A stretch of DNA of 64,000 nucleotides, taken from contig OV121081.1 in NCBI GenBank assembly GCA_921293015.1, positions 73,549,022-73,613,021 on the forward strand, in the 5' to 3' direction. Positions 25,860-37,985 of this stretch are shown one piece after another. This DNA comes from Phorcus lineatus (taxonomy: Eukaryota; Mollusca; Gastropoda; Trochida; Trochidae). Positions within the stretch are counted from its first letter, which is position 1. The number at the start of each line of letters is the position of its first letter. The notes below the pieces were generated by a model. The model ran no database searches. It saw only the letters and a list, made by a program, of their open reading frames with translations, and was not told the DNA's origin. The position numbers and the translations under genes are program-made.

Positions 25860-26390
25860 ATGTTAGAACTGATTTCAGAAATCTGCGGTGACAGTGGAGC
25901 AGAAAATTGCCAAGATAATCTTTCGGAAATATGGAAGAATGACACAATTAGGGAAGAAAATAAAAGTGTAAAATTGTGGATGAAAAGAGAAAACTGGCTG
26001 TTAAAATAACCATCAACTACATCTTCCAATGTGCAGAAAAATAAAAAGAAGAGATCTACAAATAAGGGAAACAATCACCTTCTTAAAAACAGGATCCAAA
26101 AGGACGGGAGGACACACGCCAGGACAACACCCCCAGTAATTGATCGAGAGCAACATTTGGCACAAATATCAAATCAAAACCTACAATCGGAGGACTCCTT
26201 TACTGTAGAGAACTTGATTCAATCTGAGGACTTATCATCATCCGAGGACTTTCAACAATCCAACTCAACTTTATCAAGTGTGAGAGAAGACTCTACTGTA
26301 TCGCAATCGGAAGGGAGAAGTAATGACAATTCATCCACATCATCTCAGAATACCCTTTCAAAAACTCAAATCTTAATCCCTCATACATAG
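25860..26390 (+). pseudogene. Uncharacterised Ser/Glu/Gln-rich reading frame
   Basis: One reading frame stays open for about 176 codons except for a single interruption, unusually long for this AT-rich sequence. The first part, starting MLELISEICGDSGAENCQDN, is mixed and acidic. A basic stretch KNKKKRSTNKGNNHLLKNR follows, then a low-complexity tail rich in Ser, Glu, Gln, Asn and Asp (for example SEDLSSSEDFQQSNSTLSSV and SNDNSSTSSQNTLSKT). It ends at a stop at 26388-26390. The composition suggests a disordered, possibly nucleic-acid-binding region. The frame begins directly after the (TA)n tract and lies between blocks Y2 and Z3. I do not recognise the family. It may be a damaged host exon, a recoded or spliced gene, or part of a mobile element. 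Confidence 0.35.
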
Positions 26391-26608
26391 CGCATTGTTA
26401 GCTAATCCAGGTTACCACTTGTCACTTGCTAATCAATCAAAGTCTATTGTACATTATTACATTGTTAAGCATTTGTACCTATATATTTGCCATGTTGAGA
26501 AAACTCCACACTGTTGAAAAGACTTGTTATCAAGTCGAAATGCGACGCATCCAGTCATCATTAAAATGATATCTACAGCAAGTGTCGTCTGAAGTATTTT
26601 ATTTTCAA

Positions 26609-26628
26609 ATATATATATATATATATAT
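26609..26628. repeat. Short (AT)n tract
   Basis: About 20 bp of AT dinucleotides. Confidence 0.8.
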
Positions 26629-26903
26629 GTGAACATTTTCCATAACCCTTTGCAGTACGGAGACTCAGTTTGTCTTTCTACACAAGTTCCAGATACGTAA
26701 ACCTCAGACGTTTTAACCACATGCTACTGTGATGGTATCGATTCCAAGTTTGCTAAAGGAACCGACAAGTGTGATACACAAATGGTAAGGACACTCATGT
26801 AAAACCTAGCCCCAAGCCAACTTGCTCGCCCCCTTTGGTCATCAAACAACGCTTGTGTGCAAATACCCAGCATAATTTGTTTCAGATGAATGGCGGCGTC
26901 TTC

Positions 26904-27060
26904 TCATAAATTCATTCACGACTTACTTGTGTTCGATTCTCTTCAGATGATAAACATTCACGCTCTACCTCCTCAAATACGCTCAGTGAAGGGACCGTTA
27001 GGTAAACATTACACTACATTACTTTCTTCTGATGTAGCTGCAATCTTACAGTCGAGTCGA
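26904..27060 (+). repeat. Z block, copy 3 (possible exon)
   Basis: The best-formed copy. On the plus strand a pyrimidine-rich GTTCGATTCTCTTCAG ends at 26946, the core of 55 nt starts ATGATAAACATTCACGCTC, and it ends GTTAG before GTAAAC (GT at 27002). This mimics a complete small exon. The frame across it reads MINIHALPPQIRSVKGPLG and stays open to 27090 if unspliced. Copies 1 and 2 lie at 18160 and 21592. No known protein is recognised. Confidence 0.45.
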
Positions 27061-27094
27061 TATTTTTCGGATGGGATATATATTGCTTGAGGGG

Positions 27095-29500
27095 ACTGAT
27101 TGTGGAATGCTTAAGTTGAATCCTACATGTACAGTTCACTGCCCCGTTTCAAGGAGAAAGGAGCCTTGCATTGGAGATAAATACGATTTTTTCCATTTTT
27201 AAAAAAAATAAAAGTTTTCATGTACTTGACTAATGGTGATGTTTCCACAACATTAGAAATATTCCTCTGATCATAAGAAATAAACCGTCTGATATATAAT
27301 CTGCAGCAGAAAGATAAACACAATAACTATTATTTACACGGAGAAATCTGAAATCTTTTTACGAAAAGATTGTAAATTGTGTCTAGTGCCAAAGCGACAG
27401 TGCACGAGTTTCATTTAAATATTGTTACACGCTATGAGTTTAGTGAAGTCTTTAGTATCATTTTCTATTTAGTTTGCTGACCATTCAATGCTATAACCTA
27501 AATCGGGGGAACAGATATGCTATGAGTTATATTTACTTATCAGGAAAACAAATTTGTATGATCAGTATACCTATTCATTCGAGCAATGCAACTTTCGGGG
27601 ATATTTAGATTCATAATCTGCTTGTTTGTTATTTTCTAAATAAGGCTCAGTTGCACCTTTAGATCTTACAATCATTAACATTTTGCAGTTTGAATCCATT
27701 CAATCGCAAGTTCGTTTCGTGCATATTTAAAAATTATCAAATGTACTATGTGACCTATGCCATCTAAAGAGTATTGGATCTACGCGGGAAGAAGTAATCT
27801 CTGATACTGTGGAAATTATGTGTGCACTAGTGCAGTATTTAAAATTATGTTATGTATGTTGCTCGTTACGTTCACCGATGATGGGTAAGGACATTTAGCC
27901 CGTAACTGCATCGTTATATCAATATCAATATAGTGCGGTGTATGATTTTAAAATATAAACTGCATTACTTCACACATTTTCGAGCTCAAAATGGAAAAGA
28001 AAATGCTTATAATTCTTGAAAAATGACCTGCAATCAATTATGAAAAAGTCAAGAAGGCCTACGTCTGGACCTTTTTAAGCAAGAGAACGTAAAAGAGGGG
28101 GGGGGGGGTTGTTCAGTGGCCTCTAAGTTTATGCAGTCACGCAGCAAATTGGAAGTTTTATCTAAAAATAGACACTGCTAGAAAAGTTTTTTTTATACAT
28201 TATATGAGGAAGAACAATATCCGTGTCATATTGTCTTTAAAACAAGTGCTGTCTAACACTGTGGCAAGCTTTATCCAATCAATGTAATCCATTTCGCATA
28301 TCAAATAATCAATAGAAATATCCTTCACCCTGATGGCATATTGTCACCTGCTCCACAGAATTGCGTATGTAGACTTACGAACATGATAGTCCTTACTTGC
28401 CGACCTATACCAGACCCGAACACTAATCACCAGTCTCAGGGGTATTCAGTATATTGTGCAGTCGCAGTCTTTGTTCCTGCTTAAGGGAATTACTTTCATT
28501 TATGTGCTTCGGTTGCCTCCTATCAGTCGCATGATTACAATATCATACTAGTTTCATATTAGAATATAGTTGAAATACGTCTACAGTGTATTGGCTACAG
28601 CCTGAAGCAAAGTACATATTATCTCTCTGAATCAATACCAGAAGCTGTCCTTTCTTCTGAAGTGATGTAAAGGAAAAGAATGAAATATTTCACAAGCATC
28701 TTGAAAGCGTTGATTCGTCCAAATGTATCGGGAAAAAACTCTTGGTTTGTCAGCAACGAGCATGCCTCTCAGCAACTTTTTCATTAAAGTAGATTTAATC
28801 CGACATCATGTTTTCTTTACATGCTAAGTCTTCCCAAGTTCCCATTATGTTGACTGGGCGTTAATAATACTTTCGTTTCGATTTTGTCAAAGGCAACTTT
28901 AAAGTTATCATGTGAAAACGTTAGTCAGTCCATTGTAGGACATTTGAAGCATGTTGTTTGTGTTATTTATTTCAAAAGCTTTTGGGAGTTTTTATGTTAT
29001 GGTTAAACATCAATGTCCATGACATTAGAATTGATCAATAGGAATAGGATTTTGTTTTATAACCTAGTGGAATTTATTTCAACAATGATTATGATCCATC
29101 TTTGCTTAAAATATATTGCGAACATTAAACTAAAAATCAAAATAATTACTTGTTATATTTATATATTGATTTCAAAACGCAAAATTATTGTTTTAAAATC
29201 ATAAACCATTTTAACGTAAGACCGCAACATATATCAACTGAATACTTATTTCAACTAATAGCATTACAGCATTACTGATTATTACTGGAAACGTAGAACC
29301 ATGCATGTTTGTTGTTGTTTTCAACACAATAACCAAGTATCATAACATTGTGTATATAAACCATGCTATTGATACATCTGAACAGGTATCTTAACAGAGA
29401 GTAAAATAGGATCATTTGTCCTTATTTACCTTGACTGTTAGAGCGAGATAATGAAAAACCTTTGATGTTGGCAGTACGAAGATCTAAATCGGCTGCAAAA
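27095..29500. other. Unassigned sequence with a G12 run
   Basis: No gene recognised. A run of twelve Gs lies at 28097-28108. The palindromic GTGCACTAGTGC at about 27828-27839, with TTAA a few bases on, resembles an end of the MITE at 36283, but I found no partner end. Confidence 0.4.
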
Positions 29501-30158
29501 ACACCCCTTAATTAAAAAAGGCCCTACCGTGCAAATTCTTTCATGTTTTTCTCCGTAAGATAACGCCGTATTTTGGAAGACGTCTCATGTGTTTTTAGTT
29601 GCGTTCAGTGATGCCAATAATGTACCAACCAGGGACCAGTTATCTGCAGTAAATCTAGATCTGTTAAGCTGCTAATGGGAGATACGGGTCTTAAAGGGGA
29701 AACTCGATGTACCAAATTAAAAGACGGGACGGTTGTTTTTGGATCAGCCTATGTAGTCATTTATTCTTTAAACCGGACAATACTTTATGTGGAGAGTACA
29801 TTGGAGAGAAACCCTTTTCCGCATTAACGCTTATAGAGCCAGATCAAAGAAGATTTTGTTCTCAGCTTTCTCTTTCAATCTCGTCTGTCGTATTGACATC
29901 CATTATAAAATGCTTGGCAGGGTACTTTTTAGAAAAGAGAAAAACGTCAAACAATTCCTTAAAATGCAATTTAATATATTTATTCCGAATTTTCAACTCA
30001 AGCGCTATGCTCTGCTCTTGTTGAAATAGAGAAGGCCACGTGACCGATGTATCCCCAATGAACAGAGTGGCCATTACAGATATTTAGGAAGGTTACGCAA
30101 AATCCTGAAATTTCTCGGAGATTTGATTCCAGCCTACCACAAGTCTTGGAGGTTGTCA

Positions 30159-30706
30159 CTTTACACGAAATATCAGTTCCGATAATGCTAAACTTGCATA
30201 TAAATAAATGTCTTTTTTGAAATGATGTTTATCCTTTAAGGCATTAACCCAATCTGGATCAGATTCTGTTTCTGATGTTTCATGTTGAACAAAGTAACTG
30301 TTCGTCTCATTTTCCCCACTGAAGGACACATGATCAAAATCAGACTCCTCAAAACTTCTAATAAACTTTTCAGATGGACTTACTTTCCTCTTGCGAGTAT
30401 TAATAGTGATTATTGCCAGATAAATGAAAGAGCTGGGGACATGGACCCTTTAGCAATGCTTGCAAGGGGAAAGAAAACTCTACGCGGGCCTAGGAGGCCC
30501 ATGTCATGTGTTCATGTTATTTTTTGTTTAAAGATGTAATTTTGGGAAACTGCTTAAATCGGGAAAAGATGTTTTGTGCACATTTACAAATCAATACATA
30601 TGTGAGGACAACATGAACGGTCGGCAAAACTATGTCAAATTTGAACAACTGACAACACCATAAAGGTGCAGCGGGCCTCAAAAGCCCCAGTTATGGGCGG
30701 TAGGGG
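30159..30706 (-). mobile_element. piggyBac transposon remnant (5' end and transposase N-terminus)
   Basis: The right end reads, on the minus strand, TTAA (30707-30710) then CCCCTACCGCCCATAACTGG. This is a typical piggyBac terminus with its TTAA target, followed by GGGCTTTTGAGGCCC, a small inverted repeat. Inward on the minus strand is an open frame (about 30401 to 30159) reading RKRKVSPSEKFIRSFEESDF, then ETSETESDPDWVNALKD. This is the acidic, Ser/Asp-rich N-terminus usual in piggyBac transposases. No start codon is visible in this frame, and the DDD catalytic domain and Cys-rich C-terminus are missing. A possible degenerate left end, TTAA followed within a few bases by CCCTACCG, lies at 29512-29528. 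If it is real, the element is about 1.2 kb and internally deleted. The central 29.7-30.1 kb has overlapping frames that do not match piggyBac. Confidence 0.7.
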
Positions 30707-30710
30707 TTAA

Positions 30711-33700
30711 TCAAAACAGTCTTTTTATTACTAATGCCCCTCAATGTGTTTGTGCCGTTACTGCCTCTGCCATTAAGGCTTTGAATAACGCTCAGTCGAA
30801 CTACGAAGTACCAGGTTCGTGTGAGACCATAAGAAAGAGGCCAGTGTGCGCAGTAACTCGAAATTCACGATGTTGCACGACTTAACATTCATTCGGAATA
30901 ACCCGATTCGAAAAGCTTTTTAAGACACTTTACAGATGACAATAAGTTACGATCAGCTGGCAGTTCAGACCTCGATATTTATTCGATGTTCATCGCATCA
31001 TTGCGTGAGTGTTACATAATGATGCTGCTGTATTTCACACTAAACTTAAGCATTACTCATCAGGTATGATGTTGTCATTCTATTTACAACCAACTTTATT
31101 GGGATAATACAACATGGTCCTTGCATTGATTGCGTGCCGTTGAAATTGTAGCAAGTAGAGATCCGTCTGTTTAACTGATAGCTAGCTCAGGGTGACAACT
31201 TGCCTAGGTTTTTATAGCACTCATCCCGAGTTTTGACTTTAATTTAATGGATTTATCATATATACGCTTTCATTACAAGCTTGCCTAGGCCTGTTACACA
31301 AATAACACTACCTAGATCAAAATGGGTTGTAATCGTGTGCGGAAAACATGAAATTCTTTCTAAACATGTGTCATTTAATACCCATAACGTCAGATTTCTT
31401 AACATCATTAACACAAGTGTCCTATAAATAGTATATTGCTTGTTTTGGTACCAAAAATAGTATTATGTGAATATATCATTCCCCGCTGTCGCCACATTCA
31501 ATACTGTACTCAATAGTGGAAATATGACTCACTTCGCTCAAGACAAATTAAAAATACGAAAAACGATATAAGCTTGTAGCTGTCAAAGTATAATTCGATG
31601 TACAGAATTCATCTGTTCATGTGAAATGCAATAAAAAAAAACATCTTGAAAAATCAAATGTCAACTGACGGGTGTTTGATGTTTTGAATACAACAATCAC
31701 AAAACATGGTAAGTATTTGATATTTTACGACCGCTTTGTTGGAACGTAATAAGAATGAGATGGTTGTTTGATAATTTTAATATTGACGTTTTAAAATGTA
31801 TATTTTTTCAAGACAAATAACAAAATATCATTTCTATCCGATCAGTTTGTGCAATAAATCAAATACCAAGAAAAGTCCTATCTGTACTGTCTACCTTTTT
31901 CACGAAGATGTACTTCAAACACTACATTTTCATGATTTTTTACATGATTAAATTACACCGAATTTCCGTTGACGTAAGCTTAAATTTCAAGATCTTTTCC
32001 CCCAATAAACTGGTGACTAACTGGTTATATTCCATGATATTAGACATAGATGTGCAGCCGTTTGTTCATAACATGAAACACGTGAACGCATTGACTGCAA
32101 GTCGTACGTAAAATCCCACAAAGGAAGCCAATATTCATGCATTCAAATGTAGCGTGAAGAAGTCGAATTGAAAGACTTTGATACACATACATCTCTTCTT
32201 CTGTGCTTCCTGGTCAAAGATATTTTGTTTCCAAAATGAAATTTCTATCAATGGTTCAATTCATTCTTATTAAAGTAGAAATAATTCTTCAAAATTATGA
32301 CATATTCATTCATCTTTAAAATATTTATGAATACTCGTTTTTATATAACGATGCATTAATGCACTATGTATTCAGTTAACAGTAAATCTCGGTCACTTAG
32401 GACTAAATGTTCCAATAATTTACACTTCATATGAAGTTATCCTAATTACAAGAAACCACTGAGATTGAAGTCATGTAATGTTGCGAATGTTGAAAATTAT
32501 TAGGTGAGTCAGAGTGACAAATTGGGCTTGATAAGCTTTCAAAAATATTTCGGTCATTAAACAAGTAGATAATCGAATTTGTTAATCTACTGAAAGCAAT
32601 TCATAATGTCATTATGAGTGTTGCAATAAGCGTCGAAGATTCATATTGTTTTGTTTTCAAGTAATGTACAGAAACTTAATCTAGCTCCCATTTATATCGA
32701 CTTGAAAAAATGAATTCTAAAAAAACGAAATCGGAAGTCGTCTATAAACCTCTTAATATTGCCTCTTAATATCATACAATTATAAACCCATCAATATATC
32801 CAATTAGGGCACCCAAGCACTTTCAGTGTTCACATGGCCTCTCTCAAAATATCAACAGTGAAAACATTTACCATACTGCATCTTGATATCTAAATATAGT
32901 TGATATAAACCAAGCGTTTACCAGCATCTGTGAGAGGACCAATCACAGACGTCCTAATGAGCTAAACTTGATCACTGTGAAATTGCTTAAAATAACATGC
33001 ACAGAGTTGCTTCTCTGATCTAGAGGGTCCGTTCTCTGCATCCCACTATCAAATTATATTATCATAAGATCATTTTACTGAACTTTCGCATCGATGAGTT
33101 TTGTTTAAAAATCTGGAGTGCTGTGGAAACCAAAGCTAGCTAATTACTTTGAAGCATACCTCCCACAGTATATCTTCACACAAGCGAAAACTAATAACTG
33201 CTTATTCGATAAAGGTTTTTATTAATAAGAAACTTTTTTGCTTTCTATCGTCTTGTTTTTACTAAAGGTTTTGAATGTTTTTTTTCAAGCTTCATGGAAG
33301 TTATTTTTTCTCATGGATGCAATACATTAAAGATTAGGATCAGAGGTTTATGGTCATATATATGTCAGCGGAAATACTTGGCTTGGTTGTTCAATATTTT
33401 AAATGCGTCGTTCCTAGATGATCAAATCGATGTATGCCAAAACAGGAAATGCGAAATTGGTTGAAATCCTTTCTGCCCCCAGGGCTTTGTGGTTGGATTG
33501 AAATTTCATCATGTAGTAGACTGATATTAGTTCGAGTCAATCACGTCAGTAGTTATTGCACGTGTGCTATTACCAGGGTACTTTAAACGCTCTGGGCGAG
33601 CATATACCAACTAAGGGATCCTATCGTAAAGCAAACGAAATATTAATTAACCTTTACTTGAAATCAGCAAAGAAAACACATTTTCTGAAAGTCTCAAAAT

Positions 33701-33840
33701 CTCAGTTATTCCATCTATAACCTTCGTTCAAGACTGTCTTATGTCAGGAATTGATTTCCTGACACACAGGGCTGTGTTTCATATAAATGTGCAATCAAAT
33801 CCCACTCTCCTGATTAAAGCAAAACATAGTCGACTGCTTC
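30711..33840. other. Unassigned sequence
   Basis: No gene or element recognised. It has no convincing match to the sequence left of block B, so the left edge of the duplication lies near 33.85 kb. Confidence 0.4.
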
Positions 33841-34925
33841 TAAATTCATATGAAATTAATTGAAATAGATGGCGAGCGTGATATCCAACAAATGAGGCCG
33901 CAGAGAAAGGCTGGGTCTCGCATGAAACCTGACTTACAGACGGCTGGTGTTATTACTCCAGTTATTGGCTCTATAGTTGATTTGATGAAGACCGGTCAAG
34001 CGGAGACGGGCGTCAGACGAGCCGGGGATCTGAGACAAGCCGCCTCTCAGATGGGACATCAAAATAATCAGAATTATTTGTAAGTCAGACATTATGGTTG
34101 ATTTGGTAAAAGGGAAAGGCTGTTTCCGTCACGCTGAAAACCGTACGCGTTTAAAAATGTCTGCTCAGACGCAGGAAATACCTCTCGTATGTTAAGGTGG
34201 TATCTGTATCTACCACAAAAAGCATTTGATACGTAAATTGTTACTATTCCGTCATGGCTGGAAAGTCTCAAGTTGTTCTGCTAGGTTCTTATCTTTAGTT
34301 TGATAAATAGACAACGTAGTGTCAGTTTAATTTAGCTTTTGTTCAGAATTTGTTATGTTTTATCTATTGCTAATATTGAATTCGACCATGAAAGTGCTGG
34401 TTGCTCGATTCCGATTGGTTGATATTTCTGATTCAAAAGGCATCAAAACACGGTTGAAGTTGCTCTAGATACCCTAAAATCGTTTATTAATGTATTGCTA
34501 CATTAATGTCTTAACTATCCGACTTGTAACTTTTGAATAGGTATTATGCTTTTAAGTGAGATTGACCCTTTTTTAAAGGAACTACCTGTGTTTTATTTCG
34601 TAAAAGATGGTAACGCTACGCGACCGGTTTCCATTTTACATTTAATCGCTATCAGTCCAGTACAACATGTCTTTGATTTTCAAACACACTAGGTTTATCG
34701 CTTACTATCCTGTGACCACTGTGCCTATAGATATCGAAGTTTTCATATGTTTATACACTGTTATTTCCCCGTTAATTAGAATATGGGCCATCGAATATGT
34801 TGACACTGATAGGCGTGACGCCTGGACGTTTTGTTTGAAGTAAATTCATTACTTCTAATGAGTGGTCTCACCTTCGGTGATCTCCTTTCTCACCAGGAAA
34901 TGTCACGTTCATCGTACTATGGCAT

Positions 34926-34948
34926 GTTGATTGATTGATTGATTGATC
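34926..34948. repeat. (TTGA)n tract
   Basis: Five or so tandem TTGA units. Block B retains a shorter version near 50023. Confidence 0.8.
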
Positions 34949-35885
34949 ATATGGTTTTTGTGTGCATTACTGTCGTCTGGAAAGACAAAGATAACCAAAA
35001 TGCAGGCTTAGTTCGACGCTTTCTAAAGGATATGTTAGTAAAGGTGAAGGCGAGGTTACCACGGCAAATGTGAGTCGGAAGATTTAACCAAGAACTGTTA
35101 CATTCCAAACCTGCTGGTAAAGAAAACTTCTTGAACTCATGCGCCAAACCTTCAACATGTTAGGAATTTAAGCTAACATTCGCCTTATTATCAGGAATCA
35201 CGACTGAAGACAGTGACCGTCAATTACAACGAATACTTAATGTAATGATTTGTGCATATGCAAGAGTATCCATTTTAAGGGCATATATGAAATTATTTTT
35301 TAATGTATCACAAAGTAAAATCTGTAAGTAAAAATGCACGAACGGGCTGACAGGCACTCTTTCCGATGATGTAAAAGCAATTACACGAAACAGTTCGAAA
35401 ACAAACCCTTTAAAACTGCGATTCTAATTAGAATTTCATAAATAGTTCAGATTTCTATTTTTGATGTTTTACAAGTAAGACAAACTCAGTTCAGACAGTG
35501 CACTTTCTAGCTTGTGTATGAATCACAGGTGAAAAATCGTTAGTGAGGAACTTTTTACTGTCAACAAGGAGGTATCTATTCTGGCAATTATCTCTAGAAG
35601 GCCGGAAAAAAGGACGATGATGACTATATAACCTACCGCCGCCTACCGGGACAGAATAGACAACAGACTGTTACCTTCTTATTTTTTCTCGTTGTAACTC
35701 GCCTGATTTTTTTTAATTGAAAATGGTATGTTAGATGACACATTAGGATATGCAGAGACATGATTTGTTTTCATTTGAAAAAATATTCAACGAATAAAAT
35801 CACACTGATTCTTTCTTACTGAAAAGATATATTGTATACCGCCAATATATACCATCCAAGAAGGTTTGCTCCAGGTGGTGTAAAT

Positions 35886-36098
35886 GACTGAAATTGAACA
35901 CTAAAATAGTCAGTTAAAAAGGACAGAGCAGCACGCTACATGAACGTGTATTGACTACCGTTCGCCTTTGGGAGGATGAGAGTCTTCTGACTCATTCCGC
36001 TGTTGCAGGGTAACGATCCATCACCTCACGTCAGCAGAAGATTCCTAGTGCGGGCTATTACGTTACTCTGATTATTGCATGAGCATGTACCTATTGGA
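35886..36098. other. Highly conserved non-coding element, copy A
   Basis: 213 bp with one mismatch (35931) and no gap against 51018-51230. The next 187 bp (36099-36285) show about 22 mismatches, and outer anchors are lower still. All six frames are broken by stops or leave only short peptides (longest plus frame about 31 codons), so protein constraint is unlikely. Possible pairing includes GAGTC-TTCT-GACTC near 35966-35979, and GGGTAACG with CGTTACTC, an 8-bp stem with one G-U pair closing about 45 nt. TTCCGCTGTTGCAG inside it resembles a splice acceptor. It may be a structured RNA, a non-coding exon or an enhancer. It matches no snRNA, 7SK, U3 or SRP sequence I know. Confidence 0.75.
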
Positions 36099-36282
36099 AT
36101 TCACAACAATTACTCAGGAGCTGTCACTGAGCTATGAGATTGGCACTGAACACAACAGAGATGCCAATAGGCTTGGCTAAGTAAGAAAAGAGTCTGTGAC
36201 TGGGAAGACATCAGCATGCTAATTTGTCTACAGATAGCTTTTAACGATGTTATTTTTGTTTTCTTACGACATGTATTTAAAC

Positions 36283-36902
36283 GCACTAGTGCACACCGAT
36301 ATTTCTTTAACACAACGAATGCACAGATACTGCATATCTCTCGATATTATTCAAGAACCTCACTCAAATAATCTACCTCGTAAGTTATTTAACGAATATT
36401 TACGTATTCAGGGAGTAAAGTTGATTTTTGAAGACCGGAAGTATTTAATGTTACGGTACAATAAATCCGCATGAACTACGATATCGGAAATATTAAGATT
36501 TTGCTTATAACCAAAAAAGCGGAAACGGCAGCCGCTTTGGTCAATCTAATAGCAATGCTAATGCTGTGTTATTAAGTCGGTTTATTTAAAACATTGCTTT
36601 CATAAAACATAATTTATTATTTGTTCTCAGTTCAGAGTTTAGGTAAGTTCAACAGCTGCACATAATAAGTGTTCAGCCGCTTTCAACTGTCTATAATTTA
36701 TCCGTTTAGTGCACAGCTAACCTTAGATTTGTTATATGTCCAAGCCGACAGCGGCTGCCTAAATTTTTTCATTGTTGATTGCAGGTCAATTGTAAAGAAT
36801 TTTAAGTATTTCATTGCATCGATAGAAAGCTTAAGTGAATGCATAAGTCCTCGTAAACCTTAAAATAGCCAATTTAAACCGTAAAAGCGTGCACTAGTGC
36901 CT
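36283..36902. mobile_element. piggyBac-like MITE with preserved empty site
   Basis: The element is 620 bp with 14-bp terminal inverted repeats: left ACGCACTAGTGCAC (36283-36296); right, in reverse, AGGCACTAGTGCAC (36889-36902), one mismatch. TTAA flanks it at 36279-36282 and 36903-36906. Block B has one TTAA at the same point (51409-51412) with matching flanks on both sides, so the insertion and its TTAA duplication are read directly. TTAA duplication with short ends is diagnostic of the piggyBac superfamily. No transposase is encoded: the frames at 36247 and 36669 have no motif, and the first starts outside the element. The ends differ from the CCCCTACCG ends at 30.7 kb, so this belongs to a different family. 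Confidence 0.9.
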
Positions 36903-37845
36903 TTAAGTTTTATTGATGTACTTTGCAGTGTGGTGGCAATGAAGCCAGGACTCACTAAAGTTTGTTTGCTGACTGATGACGTGAGGAATGCCAAGACAAT
37001 AAGATTAACGTTTGCCTTTATACCCCATTAAGAAGAAAACTAATAATGGCTTGGAAAAAGTTAAAAGAGAAACCCTTTCATATTTCACTTAATAGCATTT
37101 CCAGAAAAAAAATGGAAACTAACCTTGTACATACGGGGCGGGTACGCCTCATGTTTGAGACCATGACAGGCTTTCTTGCATCATTAAACAGGTAGGTATT
37201 TTGCAACGTTGGTTTACATAAAATGTGGTTTTGACTCATTAGTCACCTTTACAACGTACGTTGTCGCGTAACTCCTGAACATTATTGTGAATTGATAGCC
37301 TGACATTAAATACATTTCGACTAAATTTCAGGAATTGAAGAAAGGTTTCATTCTATATATACTGTATAGAACAATTCATCCTGTGGTCTACACTACCAAT
37401 GAACCAATTTTTCTATACTAGGTTGACATTAGTTAAAAAAATTACGAATTATTCAATACCTAAAATTGCCCATGTGATGTCCCTGATATAGAAAACGAAA
37501 TTTGCAACGGTTCACTCATGCTCATATCATTATAGCTGTTTTTATTAAACATGTTCAATACTATTTGGGGAAAAAACATAACATATATTATTGCAGTTGG
37601 TTAAAGTGTCTGCATGAAATAATTATAACAACGCTAAGCATACATTTATACTATCGTGGGAACCATGTATCATTTCATTTCAATCTCCACAAGTGAGTGT
37701 AAGGGAAATAATGATAATTTTTATGTAAGCTTATTTTTCCGTCGATCCGATTGGTCGAGAAGCGATCACGTGTCAGTCGACAGAAAAGCATATTGACTTC
37801 ACTCCGAGTCCGACCAAAAGTGATATTGACTTGAAATAGACATAA

Positions 37846-37896
37846 TGACGTCAAACAGTTGTTACATGACGTCATGCTACTGTTACCGTGACGTCA
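37846..37896. promoter_or_regulatory. Three phased CRE (TGACGTCA) sites
   Basis: Perfect TGACGTCA octamers lie at 37846-37853, 37867-37874 and 37889-37896, that is 21 and 22 bp apart, or two helical turns. They sit in imperfect 21-22 bp tandem units. TGACGTCA is the binding site of CREB/ATF family bZIP proteins. The surrounding 150 bp is CpG-rich and has an inverted CCAAT (GATTGG, about 37750). An imperfect palindrome with ATGAACA/TGTTCAT arms lies at 37910-37938. The segment has no counterpart in block B. Confidence 0.6.
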
Positions 37897-37985
37897 TTTG
37901 ACCGGCATGATGAACAATTGATCAAAATTGCTGTTCATGGCTGTAGTTTTTTTTTTCATTCGTATTTAATTCGAAACATAATAAA

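Noticed and set aside
25755-25860. Tyr-Ile repeat protein frames on both strands
   Set aside because: Translations of (TA)35.
33850-34083. 77-codon frame conserved with a frame in block B (about 49163-49309)
   Set aside because: Over 35 aligned codons the changes are spread about equally over the three codon positions (roughly 7, 6 and 6), and a frameshift follows. This is ordinary DNA similarity from the duplication, not coding constraint.
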